From NCBI GenBank assembly GCA_050115555.1, contig JASFQI010000011.1:1-32044 (forward strand): a stretch of 32,044 nucleotides of DNA, given 5' to 3'. The first letter of the stretch is position 1. Every line of letters starts with the position of its first letter. Shown piece by piece: positions 23,870 through 31,985 of this stretch. A model generated the notes under the pieces. It saw only the letters and a list, made by a program, of their open reading frames with translations. It was not told the origin of the DNA and searched no databases. The DNA comes from JASFQI01 sp050115555. GTDB taxonomy: Bacteria > Desulfobacterota > DSM-4660 > Desulfatiglandales > HGW-15. The position numbers were made by a program, and so were the translations under genes.

Positions 23870-24538
23870 TCACCTCGAGTACCCGGGAATCCGCACCTTC
23901 TCCTCCAAGATCCGAAGGCCTTTGGTCCCCAGATACGTAAGCGAGAGAAAGATCAGGCCTGCGCTGAAGTAAAGAGGCAGGTGCTCATACGTGCGCGTGG
24001 CCACGAAATGGGCCCTGGCCATGACCTCGGCGACGCCCAGGGCGTAAGCCACGGCCGAATCCTTCAACACGATCGAGTACTCGTTGGACCAGCCCGGGAT
24101 GGAAAGCCGCAGGGCCTGGGGTAAAATGATGGATAGAATCGCCCGTGAATCGCTCATGCCCAGAGCCCGGGCCGCCTTGAGCTGTCCCTCGGGCAGGGAG
24201 AGGATCGACCCGCGAAAGATCTGGGATTGATATGCCGCGCTGATCAGGCCCAGGACCATCGCCGCCACGGAAAAGGCGGAAAGGTTGATTCCCATGGCGG
24301 AGAAAAGGCCGAAGTAGAACAGAAAGAGGAGCACCAGCAAAGGGACCCCTCGGAAGAACCAGATGTAGAGCCCTATGGGATAGCGAAGAAAGCGTGGCCC
24401 ATAGACCTGTCCCATGGCGAGGCACACGCCCAGCACGAGGCCCAGGCCCATGGCGCCCAGTACGACGCCGATGGTCACGAGAGACCCTTGAAGTAGGTAG
24501 GGCAACGCGTTGATGACGGCGACGATTTCTTCGGGCAT
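23870..24538 (-). CDS. polar amino-acid ABC transporter permease (first)
   Basis: A 222-residue permease of the same class as the last gene of this operon, with about five membrane segments. LYIWFFRGVPLLVLLFLFYFGLF and the EAA-loop AARALGMSDSRAILSIILPQAL are family landmarks. No good ribosome-binding site was seen before its ATG, and a strong stem-loop lies in the 96-base gap between it and the binding-protein gene; both should make it less expressed than that protein. Confidence 0.93.
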   Translation of the reverse strand: MPEEIVAVINALPYLLQGSLVTIGVVLGAMGLGLVLGVCLAMGQVYGPRFLRYPIGLYIWFFRGVPLLVLLFLFYFGLFSAMGINLSAFSVAAMVLGLISAAYQSQIFRGSILSLPEGQLKAARALGMSDSRAILSIILPQALRLSIPGWSNEYSIVLKDSAVAYALGVAEVMARAHFVATRTYEHLPLYFSAGLIFLSLTYLGTKGLRILEEKVRIPGYSR

Positions 24539-24570
24539 GGGATGTCCATTGGAGAGGGGACTTCAAAACG

Positions 24571-24602
24571 GGGAAGGCACCGGGGATCCCCGGTGCCTTC
24601 CC
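24571..24602 (-). other. 32-base perfect palindrome between the amino-acid binding protein and its permease
   Basis: The arm GGGAAGGCACCGGGGA (24571-24586) is followed directly by its exact reverse complement (24587-24602). On the minus-strand transcript the hairpin is followed within a few bases by four T, a weak terminator at best. It lies between the binding-protein gene and the first permease gene, so it may end or protect part of the transcripts. Confidence 0.75.
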
Positions 24603-24634
24603 AAAAGCGCCTCCACCAGGCGTTTTGTCTTCCG

Positions 24635-25393
24635 TTACAGCTCGTATTTCTTCTGAAGCTCTTCCCAGTAAGGAGAGGCCATGAGCCGCCGCAACCCCTC
24701 GTTGAGGGTCTCCAGGAGCTCGGTGTCCTCCTTGCGTACGGCATAGCCGAAGCTCTCGTCCGGCATGCCGAAGCGGCCGAGGATCTTGACGGGTTTCTTC
24801 TTGACGGCATCCTTTGCCGGGGCGTCATCCATGGCCGCAGCCACGATGCGACCGTTCACCACGTCCTCGACGGAGAGCGGGGCCGAGTCGTACATGACGA
24901 GCTCGAAGTCCTTTCCCTGCGCCTTGATCAGGTTCTCCTGAATCCACTTGGCCTCGCTGGTCCCTCGCTGCACGCCGACCTTGTTCCCTTTGGCCAGGGC
25001 GGTTTCCACGGTGATGTCCGAATCCTTCGGGGCCACGAGCACCTGCGTGATGGTCCAGTAGGGATTGGTGAAGTTGACCTGCTCCTTGCGTTTCTCAGTG
25101 ATGCTCATACCCGCGGCGATGAAGTCGATCTTCTTGGCCCTCAGGCTCGGAATGATCGCGTCCCAGTCAATAGGCTTGTGCGTGACCTTGAATCCCATTT
25201 CCTTGGCAATCCAGTTCACGGCCTGTACATCGAACCCGTCCGGGTTTCCGTTCTTATCCACGTAGGCGAACGGCGGAAAGTTCGCATCGATCCCGTTGAT
25301 CAGCACCTTGTCCTCGGCCGTGACACCGGACGCAAAACCCATGCCGGCGATCAGCAGAGCGACCATCATTCCCAACACAACGCCCCTTTTCAT
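24635..25393 (-). CDS. polar amino-acid ABC transporter substrate-binding protein
   Basis: A 252-residue periplasmic protein of the SBP_bac_3 family. A signal peptide (about 1-26, ending GVTA) precedes a mature domain with INGIDANFPPFAYVDKNGNPDGFDVQAVNWIAKEMG, AAGMSITEKRKEQVNFTNPY and VGVQRGTSEAKWIQE, the usual strand and ligand-loop blocks. It starts the operon with its two permeases and ATPase. The ATG at 25393 is set by GAAAGGAGAGG upstream and by the signal peptide; a reading from 25492 would run across the promoter. The ligand is probably a polar amino acid, not further defined. Confidence 0.94.
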   Translation of the reverse strand: MKRGVVLGMMVALLIAGMGFASGVTAEDKVLINGIDANFPPFAYVDKNGNPDGFDVQAVNWIAKEMGFKVTHKPIDWDAIIPSLRAKKIDFIAAGMSITEKRKEQVNFTNPYWTITQVLVAPKDSDITVETALAKGNKVGVQRGTSEAKWIQENLIKAQGKDFELVMYDSAPLSVEDVVNGRIVAAAMDDAPAKDAVKKKPVKILGRFGMPDESFGYAVRKEDTELLETLNEGLRRLMASPYWEELQKKYEL

Positions 25394-25442
25394 CGGTACC
25401 CTCTCCTTTCGCATATTCTCTTGAAATGAAAACGAATTCTCC

Positions 25443-25712
25443 TCATTCCCACTGCAAGGCGGGAGTATAATCGACCCGGGTCGGGGTGTCAATCAGGAAG
25501 AAGGCCGAGCGTACGTTCACCTCGGATGACTTGACCATACGAAGAATGAAAATATCGTGGAAATTGCTTTCCTGAAATCGGTCCTCGTGAATGCTTGCAG
25601 CGTTCTTGAGGCGGAGGTAGGCCCGAACACGCCTCCTCCTCGAATCCGGGGCTCGATCCTCCTGGGGTTGACAGCCGTACGGCAATCCAAGGCGCTGACC
25701 ACGCGATGACAT
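25443..25712 (-). CDS. small hypothetical protein, doubtful
   Basis: An 89-residue open frame that begins at an ATG with an ideal ribosome-binding site (AGGAGG, seven bases upstream) and ends 49 bases before the amino-acid binding-protein gene on the same strand. It has no recognised domain, no signal peptide and is basic in the first half (APDSRRRRVRAYLRLKN). Its last third overlaps a near-perfect promoter for the downstream operon (25464-25492), which argues against a strongly constrained protein there. It may be a real short gene or a chance frame. Confidence 0.38.
   Translation of the reverse strand: MSSRGQRLGLPYGCQPQEDRAPDSRRRRVRAYLRLKNAASIHEDRFQESNFHDIFILRMVKSSEVNVRSAFFLIDTPTRVDYTPALQWE
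25464..25492 (-). promoter_or_regulatory. sigma-70-type promoter of the polar amino-acid ABC operon with palindromic spacer
   Basis: On the minus strand TTGACA (25492-25487, full match) and TATACT (25469-25464, 5 of 6) are 17 bases apart. The spacer holds the 12-base palindrome CGACCCGGGTCG (25472-25483), a possible operator whose occupant would block RNA polymerase. Transcription should begin near 25457, about 64 bases before the binding-protein ATG. Confidence 0.75.
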
Positions 25713-25889
25713 GCCACCCCCTCCTAAGAGTACATTCCTTCCACATCCCGGATTGAACCTCCTTTCAACCCCTGAATTTTGCACAATTATATACACCTGC
25801 ATGTCAAAAATCGCACAACATGCACTGCAGAATCTTGACATCTGTCCTATTTCAACCTGAATAGCACAAATGTATTCGCCAAACTCCAG

Positions 25890-25906
25890 TTGGCAAGCCA
25901 TTTGCT
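25890..25906 (+). promoter_or_regulatory. sigma-54 (-24/-12) promoter
   Basis: TTGGCAAGCCATTTGCT fits the sigma-54 consensus: TTGGCA at -24 and TTGCT at -12, with exactly ten bases between the invariant GG (25892-25893) and GC (25904-25905). The predicted start near 25917 gives a leader of about 50 bases to the GTG at 25967. Three GCACAA hexamers upstream (25781, 25813, 25864) could be activator sites, which is speculative. Confidence 0.75.
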
Positions 25907-25966
25907 TCCCTGAAGACAATGAGAATAAACTTTTTTGACCTTCCAGCGTAGAGAAAGGAGGGGGGC

Positions 25967-26479
25967 GTGACAAAAAGATCTCAATTCCTGAAGATCGTCG
26001 CTGTGGGCGCGTTCCTGGTCCTTCCGAGCGAGGATGCCTCGGCCGAGCCCACAAAAGTCGCCGCGTTCTTTGATGCGGGAAGCAGAGAGCACTTTGAGCT
26101 TTTTCAGAAGCATGACGGCTCGTTTTTCTGCCTGGTGCAGAATACAAACGGCGTCCTTTCCAGGTTTCATGTTCGGTCCGAGGAAGGCCCGGGCGCCGCA
26201 GGCCTGGACCCCGCCCAGGACAGGCTCGACCTTCGAAAAATCATTGAAAGGAACCGCAAAGGCTTCCCGAGTGAAGACATGTGGACACTCACATGTATTT
26301 CCGGAAAGAGAACCGAAGAAACGGATCTGGCCGCGGGTGAAGCCTGCTCCGAATGGAAGAGAGCGAACCCAAACGGGATTCCCTGCGGGCATCCCTGCAA
26401 AAGCGGGGACCGGCCCGGAAGGGAGAAGTCTGTGGGTTGGATCCTCCTGCTCCTGATTTCGGGGCAAGGGGCATCATGA
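25967..26479 (+). CDS. small secreted protein of unknown function
   Basis: A 170-residue protein with a signal peptide (MTKRSQFLKIVAVGAFLVL, probable cleavage after DASA at residue 26) and a mature part starting EPTKVAAFFDAG. There is a strong ribosome-binding site (AAAGGAGG) before the GTG start. The middle, DLRKIIERNRKGF and MWTLTCISG, looks like a folded domain; the Cys/Pro-rich tail ends in a hydrophobic patch (VGWILLLLIS), possibly a membrane anchor or a sign that the frame was altered near the end. I do not recognise a family. It appears to be transcribed from the sigma-54 promoter at 25890-25906. A GC-rich 366-base gap follows. Confidence 0.65.
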   Translation: MTKRSQFLKIVAVGAFLVLPSEDASAEPTKVAAFFDAGSREHFELFQKHDGSFFCLVQNTNGVLSRFHVRSEEGPGAAGLDPAQDRLDLRKIIERNRKGFPSEDMWTLTCISGKRTEETDLAAGEACSEWKRANPNGIPCGHPCKSGDRPGREKSVGWILLLLISGQGAS

Positions 26480-26845
26480 GAGAGTGGTAGCGTCCCCATT
26501 ACCGCGTGTCGGTCGGCCCGGGCCGGTTGCCGCATGCTCCCTCCCTGCCTGCCCGATAGCCTCGGCTCTGAATATCCTTCCCTTCAATCCTTTGTGGTTG
26601 CTGCTCAGGCGGCGAAATTATACACTTTTACTGCATCCGATTCCTGCGGGCAAACCGATACGAACCGGCTCAGGTCTGCCCTTCCCAAAAAACGAAGTCT
26701 GTTTACGCACTCGAATCGATGAGGACCTGCCGAGTCCGGTTCCAATGCCCGGTTTGAACGGGTTCTGCATTGAAAAATCCAGGCATCCATGTAGGATAAG
26801 GCCCATTCGGCGTTTCCGTCGGACAAGGGGACCCTGGAGGATTCG
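26480..26845 (+). other. intergenic stretch without a convincing gene
   Basis: This 366-base stretch holds a perfect 12-base palindrome, CGGCCCGGGCCG (26514-26525), and a lone -10-like TATACA (26619-26624) with only a weak, closely spaced -35 (TTGCTG, 15 bases away). Short open frames on both strands lack ribosome-binding sites and family features. It probably contains the promoter of the following gene, but I cannot place it with confidence. Confidence 0.4.
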
Positions 26846-28918
26846 ATGCTTGAACTCTTTGAATCCGCCCTCTTTGGGCTTCTTCAACATACACGGGTGC
26901 TCGATTCAAGGAAGACCGGCGCATCTGCTGCATTCCCCTGGGATTCCGCAAAACCCGAGGAGGAGGCCCGCTCCCTTAATGCCGCATTCCTGGTGGCCCT
27001 GTGCGGATCCCGACACCGCCTGGAGCCCCAGGCCAGGCAGATGCTGGAGAAGGCTTCACACGATGCGTCTTGGAAGGAGATCGCCCGGTTCTTCCTGGAC
27101 GGTCTGGGCCGGGTGCGGAACGAAATCCGGAACCGGTGTGCGCAAGAAGCAGACTTTGCCCAAAGCCTGAAGGACCTTGACGACGCCCTGGCCGAGCCCT
27201 CTGCCGGGCGCGATCCGCTCGGGATTGCCGAGCGGGCATGGGCCGTGTTTTTTCCCGAGGCCGTCGGCATTCGGGATCACCGCGAGGACCGTATTCGCTC
27301 TTTGCGCGAAGCACGCCGCATTTGCATCACCTCTCCGAATCCCTTCCCCGTGGTTCACCCCGTCAGGGAGGTCATGTTCACGGCCAATGTGCTCCTCACG
27401 ATTCCTCCCGATGGCGAGCTCCCTTGTGCCGGCACGCTCTCGAACGGACTGATGCGAAGGCTGGAACCTGTGCTTCAAGAGCCCCAGGCGTACTGGTACG
27501 ACCATCCCGTCCAAATCGGCGTAGCCCCGGAGAACAATGAAATCCTTTACGGGCTTAAGGGTCTCGATGAGGCCCTGGCCTTTGAAAAAGCACGCGGCAC
27601 CCTTTCCGCCGATGAACGCGCCGTCTGCCTGCTGTCGGTATCGGTCACGCATCAGGGGCTCCAGACCCTCGCACGAGAATACATCCAGGAGGAGATCCAG
27701 CGCGTTGGAGGATTCCGGCACCTGCATGTGTTCGCATTCACCGAAGCCGACACCCAGCGACTCGCCGAAGAGGTCCTTTCCCCGGCGGCGGCCCGCTACC
27801 TGGGTGCGCCTCATCCTGCCTCGGCCTTCCCGGAAGTGTTCGGCGTGGACGGAGACTACGGGAGGCACTACAGCTTCCTGAAAGCGGTGGCGCCGCTCTG
27901 GCACGTGCTCATCGACCCATCCATTCGCGCCACGTTCAAGATCGACCTGGACCAGGTCTTTCCCCAGGAAGCGCTGGTGGCAGAGACCGGATCGTCCGCC
28001 CTGGAACTGCTGAAAACGCCCCTCTGGGGCGCCCTGGGCAAGGACGACCAGGGGCGGCCCGTGGAGCTCGGCCTTATCGCTGGAGCGCTCGTAAACGAAG
28101 AGGACATCCACGAGGGACTCTTCACCCCGGACGTTCGCTTTCCGGGTCGACTTCCTTCCCCCGAGGAGCTCGTCTTTTTCAGCGCCCTGCCCCAGGCCCT
28201 TTCCACCCAGACAGAAATGATGACACAGTACAGATCGAGCGACCTGGACGGACGTACCTCCTGCATTCAACGCATTCACGTGACCGGAGGGACTACCGGC
28301 GCCCTGGTGAAGACCCTGCGACGGCATCGGCCCTTCACCCCTTCCTTTGTGGGACGGGCCGAGGACCAGGCCTTCATTATGGCCAGCCTCTCCGTTTGGC
28401 CCCCTTGGCCCGCCTACCTCCACCAGCCCGGCCTGATCATGCGGCACGACAAGGCGTCGTTCACCGCTGAGGCCGTCCATGCCTCCCGCATTCCGAAAAT
28501 TATCGGGGACGATCTCCGAATCCTGATCTTCTCCGCCTATGCCCGCGCCCTGATGGACCCTCCGGACCCTATGAAGCGCATCCTGGACCCCTTTACCGGC
28601 GGGTTTGCCTCTCATATCCCGCAAACCGTGGTGCATCTGCGATCGGCCCTTAGGGCTGAGTCCTTTTTTCGCGGAGGAAACTCAAAGGAAGGACTCCGAA
28701 TCGTCCGCGAAGGAACGAACAGGATTTCAAAAACCCTGGACTTCGTAGAAGGGGATCCCAGCGACCTGAAAAAAACCTATCTCCGGGAGCGAAGGGGGTG
28801 GGACACGTATTACGACGTCCTGTCGGCCCTGGAGCACCAATTAAACCAAGGTGAAAGTTCAGCAATGAAGCTCCGGGGCCTGGCACGGCGAATCGTCCGG
28901 GAATGCGCCCTGATCTAG
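26846..28918 (+). CDS. 690-residue protein of unknown family, possibly GT-A-like glycosyltransferase
   Basis: A large cytoplasmic-looking protein with no signal peptide or membrane segment. Residues 1-160 are helical. The core contains VLLTIPPDGELPCAGTL, LHVFAFTEAD, then FKIDLDQVFP (364-373) and GALVNEEDIHEGLF, and later FVGRAEDQAF (501-510). An Asp-x-Asp after a strand and a later Glu-Asp motif are what a GT-A nucleotide-sugar transferase shows, so that fold is a reasonable guess, not a finding. The rest is helical. GGAGG five bases before the ATG sets the start. Its neighbours (a secreted protein and a histidine kinase) do not define a pathway. Codon use looks like that of the region. Confidence 0.85.
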   Translation: MLELFESALFGLLQHTRVLDSRKTGASAAFPWDSAKPEEEARSLNAAFLVALCGSRHRLEPQARQMLEKASHDASWKEIARFFLDGLGRVRNEIRNRCAQEADFAQSLKDLDDALAEPSAGRDPLGIAERAWAVFFPEAVGIRDHREDRIRSLREARRICITSPNPFPVVHPVREVMFTANVLLTIPPDGELPCAGTLSNGLMRRLEPVLQEPQAYWYDHPVQIGVAPENNEILYGLKGLDEALAFEKARGTLSADERAVCLLSVSVTHQGLQTLAREYIQEEIQRVGGFRHLHVFAFTEADTQRLAEEVLSPAAARYLGAPHPASAFPEVFGVDGDYGRHYSFLKAVAPLWHVLIDPSIRATFKIDLDQVFPQEALVAETGSSALELLKTPLWGALGKDDQGRPVELGLIAGALVNEEDIHEGLFTPDVRFPGRLPSPEELVFFSALPQALSTQTEMMTQYRSSDLDGRTSCIQRIHVTGGTTGALVKTLRRHRPFTPSFVGRAEDQAFIMASLSVWPPWPAYLHQPGLIMRHDKASFTAEAVHASRIPKIIGDDLRILIFSAYARALMDPPDPMKRILDPFTGGFASHIPQTVVHLRSALRAESFFRGGNSKEGLRIVREGTNRISKTLDFVEGDPSDLKKTYLRERRGWDTYYDVLSALEHQLNQGESSAMKLRGLARRIVRECALI

Positions 28919-29058
28919 CCTTTTCCGCGGACTTCCTATATAGTCGGGGCGCATTTCTTCGAAATCACTTGAGATGATTCACCGCTGGTTCCTGACAAGG
29001 GGAATTCGGTCACCTTATGTCTCTTCTCGCCGGTCAAAGCGAATCAAGGAAGGACCCC

Positions 29059-31044
29059 ATGGCCCGATCCACCCACGCTCTTTCGATTGCCGGTGCCGCT
29101 CTTGTCCTGACAGGGCTCTTCCTCTCCCGCCTTTACAGCTATCCCCTGTTCCACAGCATTGCCGAGCTGTTCAGCGTGGTCGTGGCCTTCGGCATATTCA
29201 TGGTGGGGTGGAACACGCGGGAGTTCATCGAGAACAAGTACTTCCTCTTTCTGGGCATCGCTTACCCGTTCATCGGTTTCCTGGACGGCATTCACATGCT
29301 GGCCTACAAGGGGCTCGAGGTCTTCGAAGGGTACGACAGCAACCTTCCGTCCCAGTTGTGGATCGCTTCACGCGCCATGGAGAGCTTAAGTTTGTTCCTA
29401 GCCCCTTTCTTCGTCCGTAGAAGCCTGCGCCTGGGGCCTCTCGTGCTGGCCTACGCCTGTGCGACCGGCCTGAGTCTCGGCTGCATTTTCCAATGGGGCG
29501 TCTTTCCGGAGTGCTTTCGAGAGAGTTCGGGGCTCACCCCTTTCAAAATCCTGGCAGAGTATGCGATTGCCATGGTGCTCGGAGCCTCCGGGGCGTTGCT
29601 TTATCGAAACCGTGAGGATTTCGACACGGATGTAATTCGGCTCCTGCTGGCTTCCATTTTCGTAACGATCGCATCGGAAATGAGCTTTACACTGTTCAGG
29701 GATGTGTACGGCGGCTTCAACCTGGTGGGGCACTACCTGAAAATCATCTCCTTTTACCTCATCTACCGGGCCATTATCCGGACCGGCCTCACCAAGCCGT
29801 ACCGAATGCTTCATGCCGACCTTCGCCGTAGCCAGGAAAAGCTCCAGGAGGCCCACGCCAAGCTCGAGCTCCGGGTCAGCCAGCGAACCGCCGAGGCGGA
29901 AGCGGCCAACGAGCTTCTTCGCCAGGAGATCCGGGAGCGAGGTAAGGCCCAGGAGGCGCTTCGCGAGTCCGAGGAGCTCTATGAAACGCTGGTGGAGGCC
30001 TCGCTGGCAGGTGTGTACATGGCGCAGGACGGAAAAATCCTGTTCGCGAACGAACGGTTTGCACAGATCTTCGGGTACACCCGGAAAGAGGTCCTGGGCA
30101 TGGAGACCGTGAAACTCGTGTATCCGGAGGACCGGCCGCTCTTCCAGCGCATTCAGGAAAAGCGACAGGCAGGAGAGGCCGCCCCGTCCGAGTACGAAGC
30201 CCGGGGCCTGACCCGCGACGGCCGAACGATCTGGGTCATTCGCCGGATCAGCATCATCAGCTATGGGGGACGCCCGGCCGTTCTGGCAAACGTGGCGGAC
30301 ATCACGAAGCGCAAGCGCATGGAGCAGGAGCTTCGGTTTCTCTCCTCCCGCATCCTCTCCGCAGAGGAGAGCGAGCGAAAACGCATCGCCCACGAAATGC
30401 ACGACGGCGTCGGCCAGTTGCTGGGCGCCATCAAGTTCCGTATCGAGACCATTCAGCTTCGAATGAAAAACGGGCCGGATAACGTCAACCGGGAAGGGCT
30501 TCAGGAGGTAGTCTCCCTCATCCAGCGAACCATCGAGGAGATTCGCCGCATTCTCGCAGCGCTGCGTCCCTCCATCCTGGACGATTTGGGCATCCTGCCC
30601 ACGATCAACTGGCTCTGCAGGGAGTTCCAGAAAACCTACGCCGGCGTTACCATAGAAAAGCACATCGGCGTTCGGGAACAAGACGTGCCCGATGCGCTCA
30701 AGACCGTGATTTTTCGAGTGCTTCAGGAGTCTTTCAACAACGTGGCCAAGCACAGTCGCGCCGACCGTGTCCAGGTCTCTCTGAACCCATCGAACGGGTC
30801 TCTACTCTTGGAGATTGCGGACAACGGGATCGGGTTCGACCCTGACCGGGCGCTTGCCTTGCGGGAATCAGGCGGCATCGGTCTTCAAAGCATTCGGGAA
30901 CGGACACGGCTCTCCGGCGGGACTTTCGAGCTCCGAACCGGTCTCCGGCTAGGCACGCATATCCGCGTGAGCTGGCCCATGGCGGAAGAAGAACGTGAAT
31001 CCCCCTCGAGTTCCTTACAGGAAGGAGCATTTTCGCAAAGTTAA
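29059..31044 (+). CDS. MASE3-PAS sensor histidine kinase (NarL-type partner family)
   Basis: A 661-residue membrane kinase. Residues 10-245 form a MASE3-type sensory domain with about seven membrane segments (GWNTREFIENKYFLFLGIAYPFIGFLDGIHML is characteristic). A coiled coil (250-300), one PAS domain (305-418), a HisKA_3 domain with HEMHDGVGQ (probable phosphorylated His448) and a HATPase_c domain (545-640, with ESFNNVAKH, DNGIGFD and GGIGL) follow. The start at 29059 has AAGGA close upstream; the reading from 29017 has none. HisKA_3 kinases pair with NarL/FixJ regulators, and the only one here is the convergent gene at 31100. MASE3 ligands are unknown. Confidence 0.93.
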   Translation: MARSTHALSIAGAALVLTGLFLSRLYSYPLFHSIAELFSVVVAFGIFMVGWNTREFIENKYFLFLGIAYPFIGFLDGIHMLAYKGLEVFEGYDSNLPSQLWIASRAMESLSLFLAPFFVRRSLRLGPLVLAYACATGLSLGCIFQWGVFPECFRESSGLTPFKILAEYAIAMVLGASGALLYRNREDFDTDVIRLLLASIFVTIASEMSFTLFRDVYGGFNLVGHYLKIISFYLIYRAIIRTGLTKPYRMLHADLRRSQEKLQEAHAKLELRVSQRTAEAEAANELLRQEIRERGKAQEALRESEELYETLVEASLAGVYMAQDGKILFANERFAQIFGYTRKEVLGMETVKLVYPEDRPLFQRIQEKRQAGEAAPSEYEARGLTRDGRTIWVIRRISIISYGGRPAVLANVADITKRKRMEQELRFLSSRILSAEESERKRIAHEMHDGVGQLLGAIKFRIETIQLRMKNGPDNVNREGLQEVVSLIQRTIEEIRRILAALRPSILDDLGILPTINWLCREFQKTYAGVTIEKHIGVREQDVPDALKTVIFRVLQESFNNVAKHSRADRVQVSLNPSNGSLLLEIADNGIGFDPDRALALRESGGIGLQSIRERTRLSGGTFELRTGLRLGTHIRVSWPMAEEERESPSSSLQEGAFSQS

Positions 31045-31099
31045 TGCCCGTGTGGTAGATCGCACCAGGAGAGTTATTGCAGTCACAAAAAACCCCTTT

Positions 31100-31756
31100 T
31101 CACTGCCCTATCAATCCCTTTTCCAGAGCAAACGCGGTCAGGGCCGCGGAGTTGTGAAGGCCCAGTTTCTTCATGAGGCTTCCGCGGTGCTTCTCCACGG
31201 TCTTGACGCTGAGGAAAAGGAAATCCGCAATTTCTCGGTTCCGGTAGCCTTCAGCGATCAGCTTGAGCACCTCTCGCTCCCGCTGTGTCAATTCATCCAT
31301 GACAGTGCGTTTGCGAAAACTTGTCTGTCCCTTCAAATATCCTTCAATGACCTTTTCGGATGCACCGGGCCCCAGGTAGCGTTTGCCTGCGGCCACCGAG
31401 CGAATGGCCATGAGGAGCTCCGCGTGGGATGAATCTTTGAGCACATATCCATCCGCTCCGGCTTCAAGCGCCGCGTGAATGTACTCCTCGGTTCTGTGAA
31501 CCGTCAACACGAGGATTTTTGTCTCCGGATGCCGCTTCCGAATATCCCGAATCGCCTCCAACCCGTTCATCTTGGGCATGGAGAGATCGATCAGAATCAG
31601 GTCCGGCGTGAAGCTGTCCACACAGCGTATCGCCCCCCGCCCGTCCTCGGCCTCACAGACGATTTCCAAACCAGGCTCCGACGACAAAAGCGCGCGAAGG
31701 CCTTCCCTCAGGATGGTGTGATCTTCGGCTAGAACGATCCGACACGCCTCACTCAT
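31100..31756 (-). CDS. NarL/FixJ-family response regulator
   Basis: A 218-residue two-domain regulator. The receiver (1-120) has the acidic pair Glu11-Asp12, the phosphorylated Asp57 (LILIDLSMP), Thr85 and Lys107 (GYVLKDSS). The LuxR-type DNA-binding domain (about 152-215) contains LTQREREVLKLIAEGYRNREIADFLFLSVKTVEKH. GGAG lies five bases before the ATG. It is convergent with the MASE3 kinase, 55 bases away, and is its most likely partner on family grounds (HisKA_3 with NarL), although genes of such pairs are more often on one strand. Targets are not known. Confidence 0.95.
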   Translation of the reverse strand: MSEACRIVLAEDHTILREGLRALLSSEPGLEIVCEAEDGRGAIRCVDSFTPDLILIDLSMPKMNGLEAIRDIRKRHPETKILVLTVHRTEEYIHAALEAGADGYVLKDSSHAELLMAIRSVAAGKRYLGPGASEKVIEGYLKGQTSFRKRTVMDELTQREREVLKLIAEGYRNREIADFLFLSVKTVEKHRGSLMKKLGLHNSAALTAFALEKGLIGQ

Positions 31757-31870
31757 TTCAGCTCCGCCTTGTGACGCTTGTGTGGCCCCCTGCCTCCCTC
31801 GATCCCCGCCTCCTTCGAAAACAGAGTCCCTGCTTCTGCATCGGTGCAGATTGGGGTGTTTTTCTGATCA

Positions 31871-31892
31871 AAATGGGGGTGGGACCCCATTT
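31871..31892. promoter_or_regulatory. inverted repeat upstream of the terminal receiver gene
   Basis: AAATGGGG (31871-31878) and CCCCATTT (31885-31892) form an eight-base inverted repeat with a six-base centre. It lies in the divergent region between the NarL-type regulator and the receiver gene at 31986. A second, shorter palindrome, TTACGTAA (31908-31915), follows. Either could be an operator; no clear -35/-10 pair was found. Confidence 0.4.
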
Positions 31893-31985
31893 ACCATAAA
31901 TCCGGTCTTACGTAAACTACATATCCAAGTGAAAAAGGGGAAAAAGTCAAGCCTGTCTCCAGCATTTTTCGGATAAGGGTCTCAC

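Noticed and set aside
25786..25807. TTGACA and TATAAT on the minus strand as a promoter for the small frame at 25443-25712
   Set aside because: The two boxes are only ten bases apart, too close for sigma-70 recognition.
27056..28636. A 526-codon open frame on the minus strand within the 690-residue gene
   Set aside because: The plus-strand frame is longer, has a ribosome-binding site and better protein composition; the antisense product is low-complexity Gly/Arg/His-rich.
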